Source of the DNA: Desulforapulum autotrophicum HRM2
GTDB lineage: Bacteria > Desulfobacterota > Desulfobacteria > Desulfobacterales > Desulfobacteraceae
Direction: 5' to 3'
Assembly: GCF_000020365.1 (NCBI RefSeq)
Contig: NC_012108.1
Location: 558,001 to 622,000, forward strand
Length of the DNA: 64,000 bases
Of the stretch, positions 43,696-52,653 are shown piece after piece (position 1 is the stretch's first letter; each line of letters starts with the position of its first letter). Under the pieces are notes generated by a model. It was not told the DNA's origin. It made no database searches and saw only the letters and a program-made list of their open reading frames with translations. Position numbers and translations under genes: made by a program.

Positions 43696-44283
43696 GTGAA
43701 CACCATGGATAACCACACACCCCGACGTTTGTTTGTTGCCCTGTCCCTGCCAAGGGCGGTGGTTGATTTTCTTGAACAGATGCAGAAATCCTTGAAGAAC
43801 AGGGGTTTCAAGGCCTCCTGGTCCCGTATGGAGGCCATGCATCTGACGTTGAAATTTATTGGAGAGACCCCAACGGAAAATCTGGAGTCCATTATCCGGG
43901 CCGTTCAAACAACGGCGGCAGCCCATCATCGGTTTAAATTAAAGGTGCAGGGGGTGGGGGTCTTTCCCTCAACCCGGAAGGCAAGGGTTTTATGGGCAGG
44001 AGCGGGTTGGGAAAACCGGGATCTGTCAGAGATCTATCAGGTGCTTGAATCTAATCTGGGCCAGGCCGGTATTCCCCTGTCAAAGAAACGGTTCTTCCCC
44101 CACTTCACCCTGGCCCGGTTCAGGAAAGCCGTGGATCACCAGCAGATTGCGGATGTGATGGATGCCTTTGGGAACCACAGTTCAGCATCCTTTGAGTGTC
44201 GCTCTATTGATCTTGTTCAGAGTGTCCTCAAGTCTTCCGGAGCGGTTCACACCCTTGTTGCCCGGGCAGATTTTAAACCGTGA
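43696..44283 (+). CDS. thpR: RNA 2-prime,3-prime-cyclic phosphodiesterase
   Basis: The 195-residue protein of the LigT/ThpR 2H phosphoesterase family has both HxT motifs (AMHLTLKFIGE and FPHFTLARF). It hydrolyses 2-prime,3-prime-cyclic phosphates of RNA to 2-prime phosphates and can form 2-5 linkages in vitro. A GTG start at 43696 is favoured by a GAGGG site 8 bases upstream; the ATG at 43705 is an alternative. It is divergent from rtcB, which uses the same cyclic-phosphate ends. Its stop abuts the stop of the convergent fapA-like gene. Confidence 0.92.
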   Translation: MNTMDNHTPRRLFVALSLPRAVVDFLEQMQKSLKNRGFKASWSRMEAMHLTLKFIGETPTENLESIIRAVQTTAAAHHRFKLKVQGVGVFPSTRKARVLWAGAGWENRDLSEIYQVLESNLGQAGIPLSKKRFFPHFTLARFRKAVDHQQIADVMDAFGNHSSASFECRSIDLVQSVLKSSGAVHTLVARADFKP

Positions 44284-46527
44284 TCAGGTTTTGGCGGGAT
44301 TGGTTTCTTTACAGACCATCTCAAATTTTTCCAAGGTCCCGTGCTTGGGGGTTTCCGTGAATGTTGCCCGGCAACAGGTCTGCATGACGATGGTGGAACT
44401 GAATGGCCCTGAAAGGCGGGTACCCTCGGCCATGGGGCCGTTGACAATGATTTGTGCAAGGCCCAGGCTTTGCCGGTTCCACTCCAGGAGCTGAAATCGA
44501 TTTCGCTCAAGGGCCTGGACTCTGGATTCACTCCTTTGCCTTGTGGCAGGCTCGTGTTTGTTCAGGTTTTCCAGGGCCTGCGCCATGGTTCGTTTGCGAT
44601 GGTTAAGATTTTTCAGAGCATTAATGGCCGATGTAAGCTTTTTGTCAAGGGCCGCTACCAGAACAGCCGTCCTTGTGCTCTGATCTTTTGGTTCGGTTTG
44701 ATGCCGGGCTTTTTCAGCCTTTGCGGCGTCATAGAGCCGCTTTAGGCGGACCATTTTTTTAAAGACCTGGTCGATGCTTTTCCCCAGATCCTTGATGTTT
44801 TTTTCAAGGTTGCGAAGTTCCTGCCCGGCCAGGTCAACATCCTCTTCAATCCTTTCAAGGGCCAGGATCAGGTGCTCTTCTCTGGCTGCACTGATATGGC
44901 AGGGTTCAGTCACATCGCTTCCCACACCCAGGGCTGATACGCCTCCTTTTGCCGATACCGTGGAGGCGATGATCCGGCTTTTCAGAGCCAGGCAGCGCCC
45001 GCTGATGGTAATGGTGGAATCAAGGATCTCATGGTCCACAATAACATCTCCAAAGGCCTCGATGGTGGAGTTGTGTATGTACCTTGCACGGACATTGCCC
45101 TGGGTTTTGATGACGGCATTGGTGATGCCGATGGAAACAGTGATGTCGCCAAGGCTTTCAAGGCGGGTATCCCTGATTTCCCGGGCTTTTACCGTTCCCG
45201 CCTTTACAGGGTACGCTCCGGTGAGAATCCCTGAAACAGTCAGGGCCGCATGGGTTTCGATGGCGCCGAATTTCATGTCAGCATCGTCCAGGACATTGAC
45301 GGCTGGAAATACATGGAGTTGTCCCAGCAAAGACACAAACGGCGTGCCGCTGCCGGCTGCAAAGACCCGGGTGCAATCCCTTGCCAGCCTTACCCCCTTG
45401 CCGCAGTTAAAAACAGAGGGCTCTGTTCTGTGGGGAAGCGCTTTTCCCCGGGTATTACCGAAAACATCAATCCCGGGGACGGCCTGCTCAATTTTTTCAA
45501 GTTCTGCAAGGAGATCACCCCGTTTCACCCGGATGGGTTCTTTTGCGTCCACATCAAAGAGATATTTTACCCTTGTTGTCCCTGGAACAACTGGAAGATT
45601 CCCCCTGGCCAGGATGAAGCGTGGCAGGCCTTTGTCCAGGCAACACTGGAGGGTTTCTGCCCTGAGGATTCCGTGGCTTATCCCTTTTGTCTCCATGGCT
45701 GCCTTGAGTATTGTCAGGGTGGCGGGTGATATCCCTGGCTCTGGTATCTCGGCCCAGGCCTCCATGGCATCCGGTGACAGGGTGATATTGATTTTATTTT
45801 CCGATGGGTTCATGTCTTCTGATTGATCATCAGGAACGTTTAAACTTTTCTGGTCGGCAAGGATGAGGTTGCACTGCCCAGGGGTCAAAAAGCCCTCCGT
45901 TACCATGACGTCCCCAAGAAGGGTCACGGCCCTGTGCCGTTTGAACGCCTTGATCTGGGTCTCCATGGCCCGATCCACCTGTTGCTTTGTTGCAAACCCT
46001 TTTTGGATAACTGTGGCGGCAAAGGTTTTGTCCTGGTTTCTGATCATGAGAAAACGACGCTCTTCATGGGTAAGGGCCATTTTTCCCAGACTGTCCCTGC
46101 CCTGTTGGGGCACTGGATTGTCACCTTCGATCTGCCGTTGCTCTTCGGCAATGATTTGTCTTTGCCCAGCAGTGATGACGCCGGATTCAACAAGAATATC
46201 CCCGATCATTCGTCTGCTTTTTTCTTCCCGGAACTGTTTGAGCTGTTTTTTAAGGGCCAGATCCACCTGTTGTTTTGTTGCAAACCCTCTTTTGACTGCA
46301 ATCTGGCCGAATTTTTCCCCCTGCTGCCTTAGAACGAGAAATTCCTGTAGCAGTTCAATGAGGTTTATCTGGTAGGGTGTGGCCATTTGTTCCTGGTGCA
46401 TGAGTGCTGCAAAGGAACCTCCTGTTTCACCCTGAAGTTCAAGAAGCCGGTCCAACTGCTGCTTGTTTATGGTGCCGTATTTGAAGGCCACTTCACCCAC
46501 GGAGGGAGGGGCGGTAGGGTGTGTCAC
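44284..46527 (-). CDS. DUF342/FapA-family protein with three N-terminal MshEN-like repeats
   Basis: The first 240 of 747 residues contain about three related helical repeats (FKYGTINKQQLDRLLELQ; VKRGFATKQQVDLALKKQLKQF ... LVESGVITAGQRQII; IQKGFATKQQVDRAMETQIKAF ... VTEGFLTPGQCNLIL), reminiscent of c-di-GMP-binding MshEN or GspE-N modules. Residues from about 250 match the FapA/DUF342 beta-helix domain (VRARYIHNSTIEAFGDVIVDHEILDSTITI). A coiled coil (about 590-700) follows. FapA proteins are implicated in envelope or polar-flagellar localisation. A nucleotide-sensing role is inferred only. Confidence 0.82.
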   Translation of the reverse strand: MTHPTAPPSVGEVAFKYGTINKQQLDRLLELQGETGGSFAALMHQEQMATPYQINLIELLQEFLVLRQQGEKFGQIAVKRGFATKQQVDLALKKQLKQFREEKSRRMIGDILVESGVITAGQRQIIAEEQRQIEGDNPVPQQGRDSLGKMALTHEERRFLMIRNQDKTFAATVIQKGFATKQQVDRAMETQIKAFKRHRAVTLLGDVMVTEGFLTPGQCNLILADQKSLNVPDDQSEDMNPSENKINITLSPDAMEAWAEIPEPGISPATLTILKAAMETKGISHGILRAETLQCCLDKGLPRFILARGNLPVVPGTTRVKYLFDVDAKEPIRVKRGDLLAELEKIEQAVPGIDVFGNTRGKALPHRTEPSVFNCGKGVRLARDCTRVFAAGSGTPFVSLLGQLHVFPAVNVLDDADMKFGAIETHAALTVSGILTGAYPVKAGTVKAREIRDTRLESLGDITVSIGITNAVIKTQGNVRARYIHNSTIEAFGDVIVDHEILDSTITISGRCLALKSRIIASTVSAKGGVSALGVGSDVTEPCHISAAREEHLILALERIEEDVDLAGQELRNLEKNIKDLGKSIDQVFKKMVRLKRLYDAAKAEKARHQTEPKDQSTRTAVLVAALDKKLTSAINALKNLNHRKRTMAQALENLNKHEPATRQRSESRVQALERNRFQLLEWNRQSLGLAQIIVNGPMAEGTRLSGPFSSTIVMQTCCRATFTETPKHGTLEKFEMVCKETNPAKT

Positions 46528-46617
46528 GGTTTTCTCTTTGGGTTAGGGGGTATCAATTATAAATGTTTCCCCTCTTTTTAAACAAATTGCCTCCTGTGTC
46601 AAGCTATTCCTCCCCTG

Positions 46618-46648
46618 ATGTCCACGGTTGGGGGCATCCCGTGGACAT
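46618..46648. other. Orphan perfect hairpin between divergent fapA-like and DUF1456 genes
   Basis: ATGTCCACGG and CCGTGGACAT form a perfect 10-bp stem with an 11-base loop in the 210-base divergent gap. No T-run follows, so it is more likely an operator or a structured leader than a terminator. Confidence 0.4.
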
Positions 46649-46737
46649 ATTTATAATTGCTGGAGCTGAAACAGACATTTTGATATGCTCTTGGGGAGCA
46701 CTATGGATTTTATGGATTTTTATGTAAGGGTAAAAAC

Positions 46738-47205
46738 ATGACAAACAATGATATTTTACGAATGTTCCGGTATGCCATGGACATAAGCGAATCAAAGCTG
46801 GTTGCGATTTTCGGGCTGGCAGGAGAGACCGTTGACCGGGATCAAATCGGGGCAATGCTTAAAAAGGAGGATGAGCAGGGCTTTGAGCTCCTTGATGATT
46901 CCTCCATGACGGCGTTTCTGAATGGGCTGATTGTCCATGAGCGTGGAGAGAAAAGTGGCTCCCAAGGGGCTGTCCTGCAGTCTCCCGAGTTCCTGACCAA
47001 CAATATCATCCTGAAGAAGCTGAGGATCGCCCTTAACTTCAAGGAGGAGGATATGATGGCCGTGTTCAAGCTTGCCGGCAAGGATGTCTCAAAAGCAATG
47101 CTTTCCGCACTGTTTCGCAAACCGGGTCACAAGAACTACAAGGAGTGCGGGGATCAGTTTTTGAGAAATTTTCTCAAGGGACTTGCCATGCGCTATCGGG
47201 GATGA
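46738..47205 (+). CDS. DUF1456 family protein (YehS-like)
   Basis: The 155-residue protein is built from two copies of a short helical repeat (NDILRMFRYAMDISESKLVAIFGLAG and NNIILKKLRIALNFKEEDMMAVFKLAGKDVS), each ending with a conserved C-terminal phenylalanine/leucine stretch (FLNGLIVHERG; FLKGLAMRYRG), as in DUF1456/YehS. The function is unknown. It has an AAGGG site and is followed by a perfect 9-bp hairpin before the convergent uraA. Confidence 0.9.
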   Translation: MTNNDILRMFRYAMDISESKLVAIFGLAGETVDRDQIGAMLKKEDEQGFELLDDSSMTAFLNGLIVHERGEKSGSQGAVLQSPEFLTNNIILKKLRIALNFKEEDMMAVFKLAGKDVSKAMLSALFRKPGHKNYKECGDQFLRNFLKGLAMRYRG

Positions 47206-47215
47206 TGTGGTGTGA

Positions 47216-47238
47216 CCGGAGCAGATACCCTGCTCCGG
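47216..47238. terminator. Bidirectional hairpin between DUF1456 gene and uraA
   Basis: CCGGAGCAG and CTGCTCCGG form a perfect 9-bp stem with a 5-base loop in the 42-base gap between convergent stops. There is no T-run on either side. Confidence 0.6.
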
Positions 47239-47247
47239 CCATGGCGG

Positions 47248-48486
47248 TTATTCGGGTAGTATGAGGTTCATGGCAACGCCGATGATGCCGGCAAGGCCGA
47301 TGCCCTGGAGGGTGAATTCTCCTGCGGAAAAACTCATTCCTCCAATGCCGAAGACAAGGATGAGTCCCACGATGGTTAGGTTCCTTGCCTCGGTAAGGTC
47401 TTGACCTGATTTTACAAGGGTGTTGAGGCCGACCACCATGATGGCACCAAAGAGCAGCAGCATGATACCGCCCATCACCGGTGCTGGGATGGTCTGGAGA
47501 AAGGTGCCGAATTTGTTGACAAATGCAAGAAGTATAGCTGCAATGGCCGCCCAGGTCATGATGGCGGGGTTAAACACCCGGGTCAGGGCAATGGCGCCGG
47601 TCACCTCGGAATAGGTGGTGTTGGGCGGTCCGCCCAGAAACGAGGCAAGGCTTGTTGCAATGCCGTCGCCGAGCATGGTGTTCTGGATGCCGGGATCCTT
47701 GACATAATCCTTGCCCGTGACGCTGCCGATGGCAAGCACATCACCAAAGTGTTCAATGGCAGGGGCAATGGCAATGGGTACGATGTAAAAAATAGCCTGA
47801 AGGTTCCATTCCGGCAGGGTAAAATGGGGCATGGCAATCCAGGGTGCTGAAGAAACAGTTGAAAAATCAACGATTCCAAAAATCAATGACAGGATGTAAC
47901 CCACAATAATACCGCATAGGATGGGAATGAGCTTGATGAATCCTTTGCCAAAGAGGGATGCCAGAACCGTTGCCGTAAGGGCCGACAGAGAGATGATCAT
48001 GGCCGTTCGTTCGGGAAAAAGAACAAACGCTCCATCGCCTGTTTTGCCCATGGCCATGTTCACTGCCACAGGGGCAAGGATGAGGCCGATGACCATGATG
48101 ACAGGACCTGTGACAATGGGGGGCAGTACCCGTTTGACGATGCCACTTCCCTGCCACCGGATGAGAAGGCTTAACAGGACATAAACAACGCCTGCCGCGC
48201 AAAGTCCGCACATGGTGCCGGGAATTCCCCAGGTTTTGACCCCATACATGATCGGTGGAATAAAGGCAAAGGACGAGGCAAGAAAGATGGGGACTTTTCC
48301 CCGGGTGATTACCTGAAAAATAAGGGTGCCAGCACCTGCGGTGAAAAGTGCCACATTGGGGTTGAGGCCGGTGAGAAGGGGGACCAGTACCAGGGCGCCA
48401 AATGCCACAAAAAGCATCTGGGCTCCCAGCAGGGCGTCCTTGATCTGGAAATTGTAGTCTGTTGATGAATGGCTGCTTTCCGACAT
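47248..48486 (-). CDS. uraA: Uracil permease (nucleobase:cation symporter-2)
   Basis: This 412-residue NCS2 transporter has twelve or more predicted helices and the family motifs (QMLFVAFGALVLVPLLTGLNPNVALFTAGAGTLIFQ and AIAPAIEHFGDVLAIGSVTGKDY). The conserved Glu of the EHFGD segment is known to coordinate uracil in UraA. The gene follows upp by 38 bases, forming the usual uracil salvage pair. It probably imports uracil with protons or sodium. Confidence 0.94.
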   Translation of the reverse strand: MSESSHSSTDYNFQIKDALLGAQMLFVAFGALVLVPLLTGLNPNVALFTAGAGTLIFQVITRGKVPIFLASSFAFIPPIMYGVKTWGIPGTMCGLCAAGVVYVLLSLLIRWQGSGIVKRVLPPIVTGPVIMVIGLILAPVAVNMAMGKTGDGAFVLFPERTAMIISLSALTATVLASLFGKGFIKLIPILCGIIVGYILSLIFGIVDFSTVSSAPWIAMPHFTLPEWNLQAIFYIVPIAIAPAIEHFGDVLAIGSVTGKDYVKDPGIQNTMLGDGIATSLASFLGGPPNTTYSEVTGAIALTRVFNPAIMTWAAIAAILLAFVNKFGTFLQTIPAPVMGGIMLLLFGAIMVVGLNTLVKSGQDLTEARNLTIVGLILVFGIGGMSFSAGEFTLQGIGLAGIIGVAMNLILPE

Positions 48487-48524
48487 GTGTTCTTGTCCTC
48501 TTCCTTTATTTGATGGTTAAATGA

Positions 48525-49151
48525 TTATTTGGTGCCAAATATTTTGTCCCCGGCATCACCCAGCCCAGGAAGGATGTAACCGACTTCGTTGAGGCGTTCA
48601 TCAATGGCCGCCACATAAATGTCCACATCGGGATGGGCCTTCTGGATTTTTTCTATCCCTTCCGGGGCTGCAACCAGGAAGAGTCCCTTGATTCTGGTGC
48701 AGCCGGACGCCTTGAGCAGTTCAATGGTGGCAAGGAGGGTGCCGCCGGTTGCCAGCATGGGATCCAGGATCAGAGCAATACGTTCGTCCATGGCGCTTGC
48801 TGTCTTGACATAGTACTGAACTGGCTGAAGGGTCTTTTCGTCTCTGTAAAATCCCACAACGCTCACCTTTGCCGACGGGATCAGGTTGATCACCCCGTCC
48901 ATCATGCCAAGCCCTGCCCTGAGGATGGGCACAATGGTGATTTTTTTACCCTTGATTCTTTCGACCTGAACAGGTCCTGCCCAGCCGTCTATGGTTGCGA
49001 CCTCTGTTTCCATATCCTGGGTTGCTTCATAGGTGAGCAGTCCTGCCACTTCGGATGCCAGATCCCTGAAATCCTTTGTGGAAATGTCCTTCTGGCGCAT
49101 CAATCCGAGTTTGTGCTTTATGAGTGGGTGGTCTTCCACGTAAACAGCCAT
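48525..49151 (-). CDS. upp: Uracil phosphoribosyltransferase
   Basis: The 208-residue enzyme shows the Upp start ([35 protein letters not shown]). The PRPP loop ([29 protein letters not shown]) and the uracil-binding [19 protein letters not shown]-terminus are also present. It converts uracil and PRPP to UMP. It is first in a minus-strand pair with uraA, and a GGAGGAAT site precedes the start. Its upstream region is divergent from priA. Confidence 0.96.
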   Translation of the reverse strand: MAVYVEDHPLIKHKLGLMRQKDISTKDFRDLASEVAGLLTYEATQDMETEVATIDGWAGPVQVERIKGKKITIVPILRAGLGMMDGVINLIPSAKVSVVGFYRDEKTLQPVQYYVKTASAMDERIALILDPMLATGGTLLATIELLKASGCTRIKGLFLVAAPEGIEKIQKAHPDVDIYVAAIDERLNEVGYILPGLGDAGDKIFGTK

Positions 49152-49283
49152 TATTCCTCCTTGGTCTATAAATTATTTGCGATTGATTGATAAATCCCTT
49201 AAACATAGGAAAAAACAGATCCTATAGTCAAGAAAAATGAGTGCGCGGTTGATCTTTTTATGGTTTTGTGGTGAAAGGGGTGA

Positions 49284-51731
49284 ATGGAAAATCAGAATTT
49301 TATCGAGATTGCCGTTGCCCTTCCTGTCCATGGCACTTTTACCTATACCCTTCCTTTGGATCTTGCTGCCGAGGCAATTCCGGGTATGCGGGTGCTGGTT
49401 CCCTTTGGGAATAGAAGGGTTACGGGCTATGTCCTTGGCCCGGGCCATGAAAACACTGAATTTAAGGCAAAACCCATCCAGGGACTTCTGGATGAGGCCC
49501 CCCTTTTTCCTCCGGCCATGATCGAATTGTTCAGATGGGTGTCTGACTACTACATCCATCCCCTGGGTGAGGTGATCAAGGCTGCACTTCCAAAGGGGCT
49601 GAACCGGTATGACGTTTCGTTTCTCTCCCTTGTTGAAAAACCTGGAAACCTGCCTGACCTGCCTGACCTGCCTGATCTCTCGCCCAGAGAACAGGCCGTT
49701 GTGGATCTGTTGAAAAAAAAAGGATCTGTCTCGGTGAAGAGTCTTGTGGGACGGGGTAAGAACCCATCTGTTTCGGCCCTTGTCAGGCGATTGATCCAGA
49801 AGGGTGTGATCCAGCAGGCGGCACGGTTGAAAAAAGATCAGATCCAGATGAAGACTGAGAAATTTATCCTGCCCACCGGACAGGGGGAGCCCATGGAGCG
49901 GATGTCTGCCAAACGCAGGCAGATCCTGGAGATTGTCCGTGAAAAGGGCGAAATCTCCCTGACCCTTCTCAAGCAGGAGGTGCCCACGGCCCCGAAGCTT
50001 GTGAAGATTCTTGCCGGGGCAGGCTACCTTGAAGTCATCGAGCGTCAGGTGTTCAGGGACCCCCTGGGGGACCCGGTGGATCCCGACGTGCCCCCTGAGT
50101 TGATGGACGAGCAGGCAGGGGTTGTGAACCAGGTGATCTCGGAGATGGACAAGGGATTTTCCCGGTATCTGCTTTCGGGTGTTACGGGCAGTGGCAAGAC
50201 CGAGGTCTACCTGCGCCTTGTGACCGAGGCCATGGACAGGGGGCAGGGTGCCCTGGTGCTTGTGCCGGAGATTTCCCTGATTTCCCAGACCGAACGGCGT
50301 TTTCGGGCAAGATTTGGCAAAAAGATCGCTGTGCTCCACAGTGGCCTGACCATGGGGGAACGCCTTGACCAGTGGAACCGGATCATGACCGGGGATGCCG
50401 TCATTGTCATCGGGGTTCGGTCGTCGGTGTTTGCTCCCATCAACAATCTGGGTATCATCATTGTGGATGAGGAGCACGATACCTCCTACAAGCAGGAGAC
50501 CGGCCTTCGCTACAACGCCCGGGACATTGCCGTGGTTCGGGCCAAAATTGAGAACATCCCTGTGGTCCTGGGGTCGGCAACCCCGTCTGTGCAATCCTAT
50601 TACAATGTGTGCGAGGGAAGATTCAAGGAACTCAAGCTGACAAAACGGGTCAACTGCCATCCCCTGCCTGAGATAGAGCTTGTGGACCTCAAGCGCTACA
50701 AGGACTTCAGGGGTATAGAGCGGATCATTACTCCCGAACTTTCAAGGGGGATCGGCCATTGCCTTGAGCGTGGAGAGCAGGCCCTGATTTTTCTGAACCG
50801 TCGGGGGTTTGCCACCTATCCCGTGTGCCAGGCGTGTAATGAGCCGGTGAAGTGCAAATTTTGCGATCTGACCATGACACTGCACATGGACACAAACGAA
50901 TTCCGCTGCCATTTGTGCGGATTTTCCATGTCCATGAATCAGCCCTGTCCCAATTGTAATGCCCGACGGATCAAACCCCTGGGGTTTGGCACCGAGCGTA
51001 TTGAAAACATGCTTCAGGTTCTTTTTCCGGACGCAAGGGTGGCAAGGCTTGACCAGGATACTGGCTCTAAAAAGGGGGCCATGGTTTCCATTCTGAAAAA
51101 GGTGAAGCATCGAACCGTGGATATAATCATCGGCACCCAGATGCTTGCCAAGGGCCATGATTTTCCGTTTATCACCCTGGTGGGGGTGATCTGTGCAGAT
51201 CTTTCGCTTAATTTTCCCGATTTCAGGGCAGGAGAGAGGACCTTTCAGCTCCTGGCCCAGGTGGCGGGAAGGGCCGGGCGGGGGGATCGAAAGGGGCGGG
51301 TGGTCATGCAGACCTACAATCCTGAACATTTCAGCATTGAGGCGTCCAAAAATCAGGACTTTGTCGAATTCTACCATAAGGAAATCCCTTTTAGAAAGGG
51401 GCTTGGCTATCCACCGGTCTCCAGGATTATTCAGCTGAAAATTTCGGGACTCGATAAGGACAAGGTTAAGGTACATGCCCTCTTTGTGGGCGAAGAGTGC
51501 AAGCGCCTGGTTGACCAGGACCGTGAAAATGGTCATCTGGTTCAGATCCTCGGCCCTATTGAGGCGGGTATTCCAAAGATCGCCATGCGCTACCGGTGGC
51601 AGATCCTGTTGAAAAGTCCCCGGGCAACCCTGTTGAACAGGCTTGTCCGGGCCATGCTGGCCGAGAAAAAGGTTTTTGCCAACAGGGAGGTTACTGTTGG
51701 AATTGATGTGGACCCCTATTCCATGAGTTAG
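49284..51731 (+). CDS. priA: Primosomal protein N-prime, replication restart helicase PriA
   Basis: This 815-residue helicase has an N-terminal 3-prime-end-binding domain (residues 1-110), Walker A GVTGSGKTEVYLRL (about 300), Walker B VDEEHDTSYKQ and a zinc region with eight cysteines as four CxxC pairs (CQAC, CKFC, CHLC, CPNC; about 515-560). Helicase motifs V and VI (GTQMLAKGHDFP; QVAGRAGRG) follow. It restarts stalled forks. A small in-frame LPD triplet repeat (positions 49651-49680) lies in the linker before the winged helix. The TAG stop joins directly to a palindromic repeat. Confidence 0.96.
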   Translation: MENQNFIEIAVALPVHGTFTYTLPLDLAAEAIPGMRVLVPFGNRRVTGYVLGPGHENTEFKAKPIQGLLDEAPLFPPAMIELFRWVSDYYIHPLGEVIKAALPKGLNRYDVSFLSLVEKPGNLPDLPDLPDLSPREQAVVDLLKKKGSVSVKSLVGRGKNPSVSALVRRLIQKGVIQQAARLKKDQIQMKTEKFILPTGQGEPMERMSAKRRQILEIVREKGEISLTLLKQEVPTAPKLVKILAGAGYLEVIERQVFRDPLGDPVDPDVPPELMDEQAGVVNQVISEMDKGFSRYLLSGVTGSGKTEVYLRLVTEAMDRGQGALVLVPEISLISQTERRFRARFGKKIAVLHSGLTMGERLDQWNRIMTGDAVIVIGVRSSVFAPINNLGIIIVDEEHDTSYKQETGLRYNARDIAVVRAKIENIPVVLGSATPSVQSYYNVCEGRFKELKLTKRVNCHPLPEIELVDLKRYKDFRGIERIITPELSRGIGHCLERGEQALIFLNRRGFATYPVCQACNEPVKCKFCDLTMTLHMDTNEFRCHLCGFSMSMNQPCPNCNARRIKPLGFGTERIENMLQVLFPDARVARLDQDTGSKKGAMVSILKKVKHRTVDIIIGTQMLAKGHDFPFITLVGVICADLSLNFPDFRAGERTFQLLAQVAGRAGRGDRKGRVVMQTYNPEHFSIEASKNQDFVEFYHKEIPFRKGLGYPPVSRIIQLKISGLDKDKVKVHALFVGEECKRLVDQDRENGHLVQILGPIEAGIPKIAMRYRWQILLKSPRATLLNRLVRAMLAEKKVFANREVTVGIDVDPYSMS

Positions 51732-51874
51732 TGTTTGAACGAAAACTCACCCATTTGCGGCGTTGCTGCAAATTTCTGAAATCCTCACGTACAGTAGTAC
51801 GCTCCGGTTTCAGAAATTTTTGCGCCTTGCATATGGGCAATTTTTGGTCCAAACACGGGTTTTCGGTCAACCAC
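51731..51874. repeat. Long palindromic repeat element directly after the priA stop
   Basis: The outer arms GTGTTTGAACGAAAAC (51731-51746) and GTTTTCGGTCAACCAC (51859-51874) are inverted with two mismatches. A second arm, CCAAACAC, ends at 51856. Inside, the sequence is an imperfect palindrome centred on CACGTACAGTAGTACGCTCC (about 51787-51806). A shortened relative sits at the murI stop codon. Confidence 0.7.
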
Positions 51875-51933
51875 GAGTTAGGGGCGGTTTATGCGAGCCT
51901 TGTTCAAACGAGCCTATCCGGAAATTTTTTGCT

Positions 51934-52416
51934 TCAGCCCAGGAGTTTGTTGAAAAAAAGGTAGGGTCCAAGGTTGTCAAAGTGCTCCTGGGACAGAAAA
52001 ACGGCGCTGACATAGGATCCGTCCGTGGCTGTTACGACCACCTGTTTTTTTACGATGGACTGCTTTGCATCGTCCAGGACAAATTCAAGCAGAAGCTTGT
52101 TTCCGGCCATGATTTTTTGCCGGATGTTGAGCATGAGGGTGACGCCCTTGGCGTTGAGCCGTTTGACAGTCATTCGACCACTCCAATGTTTCTCTTCTCT
52201 GCTGGTGCAGGTTCCCACAAGGTTCATCTCCCTGGCAGTTTGGCCCTTGCGTTCCAGCACGGCGTAAAAGGTTTCTTTGCATCCGCACCGGTATCTTATG
52301 CGGGTGACGGGTTTTTCTATTTTGTACTGGGTGAGCAGCAGGGTTCTTTTCCGGTTACACCCGGGGCAGATGAGGGTTGCCGTGTCAAGATTGTCGATGA
52401 CTATTTTATGTTCCAT
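51934..52416 (-). CDS. PilZ-like protein with N-terminal zinc-finger-like segment
   Basis: The 160-residue protein begins with a zinc-ribbon-like region (CPGCNRKRTLLL ... YRCGCKETFYAVLERK; four Cys). It continues with a small beta domain that resembles PilZ (REMNLVGTC; GRMTVKRLNAKGVTLML; VFLSQEHFDNLGPYLFFN). The canonical RxxxR and DxSxxG c-di-GMP residues are not clearly both present, so second-messenger binding is uncertain. AAAGGAATATTTCA precedes the ATG. It is a single gene on the minus strand, with the priA repeat next to its 3-prime end. Confidence 0.6.
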   Translation of the reverse strand: MEHKIVIDNLDTATLICPGCNRKRTLLLTQYKIEKPVTRIRYRCGCKETFYAVLERKGQTAREMNLVGTCTSREEKHWSGRMTVKRLNAKGVTLMLNIRQKIMAGNKLLLEFVLDDAKQSIVKKQVVVTATDGSYVSAVFLSQEHFDNLGPYLFFNKLLG

Positions 52417-52517
52417 TGAAATATTCCTTTTAATGGGGGCAGGTTTTCCTTGTTGCTCTTTTCTGGTGGCCCCGCATTTGATTATCTTTCACTATTTGTG
52501 CCAAACGGACAAAATGG

Positions 52518-52546
52518 TTGATATACTGGCGTATTATGCTTAGTAT
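52518..52546 (+). promoter_or_regulatory. Sigma-70 type promoter candidate for the sigma-54 activator gene
   Basis: TTGATA (52518-52523) and TAGTAT (52541-52546) are separated by 17 bases, 108 bases before the ATG. Confidence 0.5.
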
Positions 52547-52653
52547 AGCGATTAGAACACCGTTTTGGCTGACCGGGTAATGTTGGTATCTGATGGATGG
52601 GTGTTTTATTTTGTCTAATTGGTTTTATTTAACATGTTTATTTTGGTGGAAAA

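Noticed and set aside
46655-46737. Second sigma-54 promoter or small RNA before the DUF1456 gene
   Set aside because: The hairpin at 46618-46648 is clear, but no GG-N10-GC box or terminator T-run accompanies it.
49173-50660. 495-codon open frame antisense to priA
   Set aside because: It lies fully opposite the motif-rich priA reading, has no recognisable domain, and its composition (high His/Gln/Lys) is typical of an antisense shadow.
51731-51964. Small protein gene after priA
   Set aside because: The region is the palindromic repeat plus the end of the PilZ-like gene on the other strand.
52526-52540. Sigma-54 promoter before the activator gene
   Set aside because: GG and GC are only 8 bases apart (TGGCGTATTATGC), incompatible with sigma-54; a sigma-70 type promoter overlaps instead.
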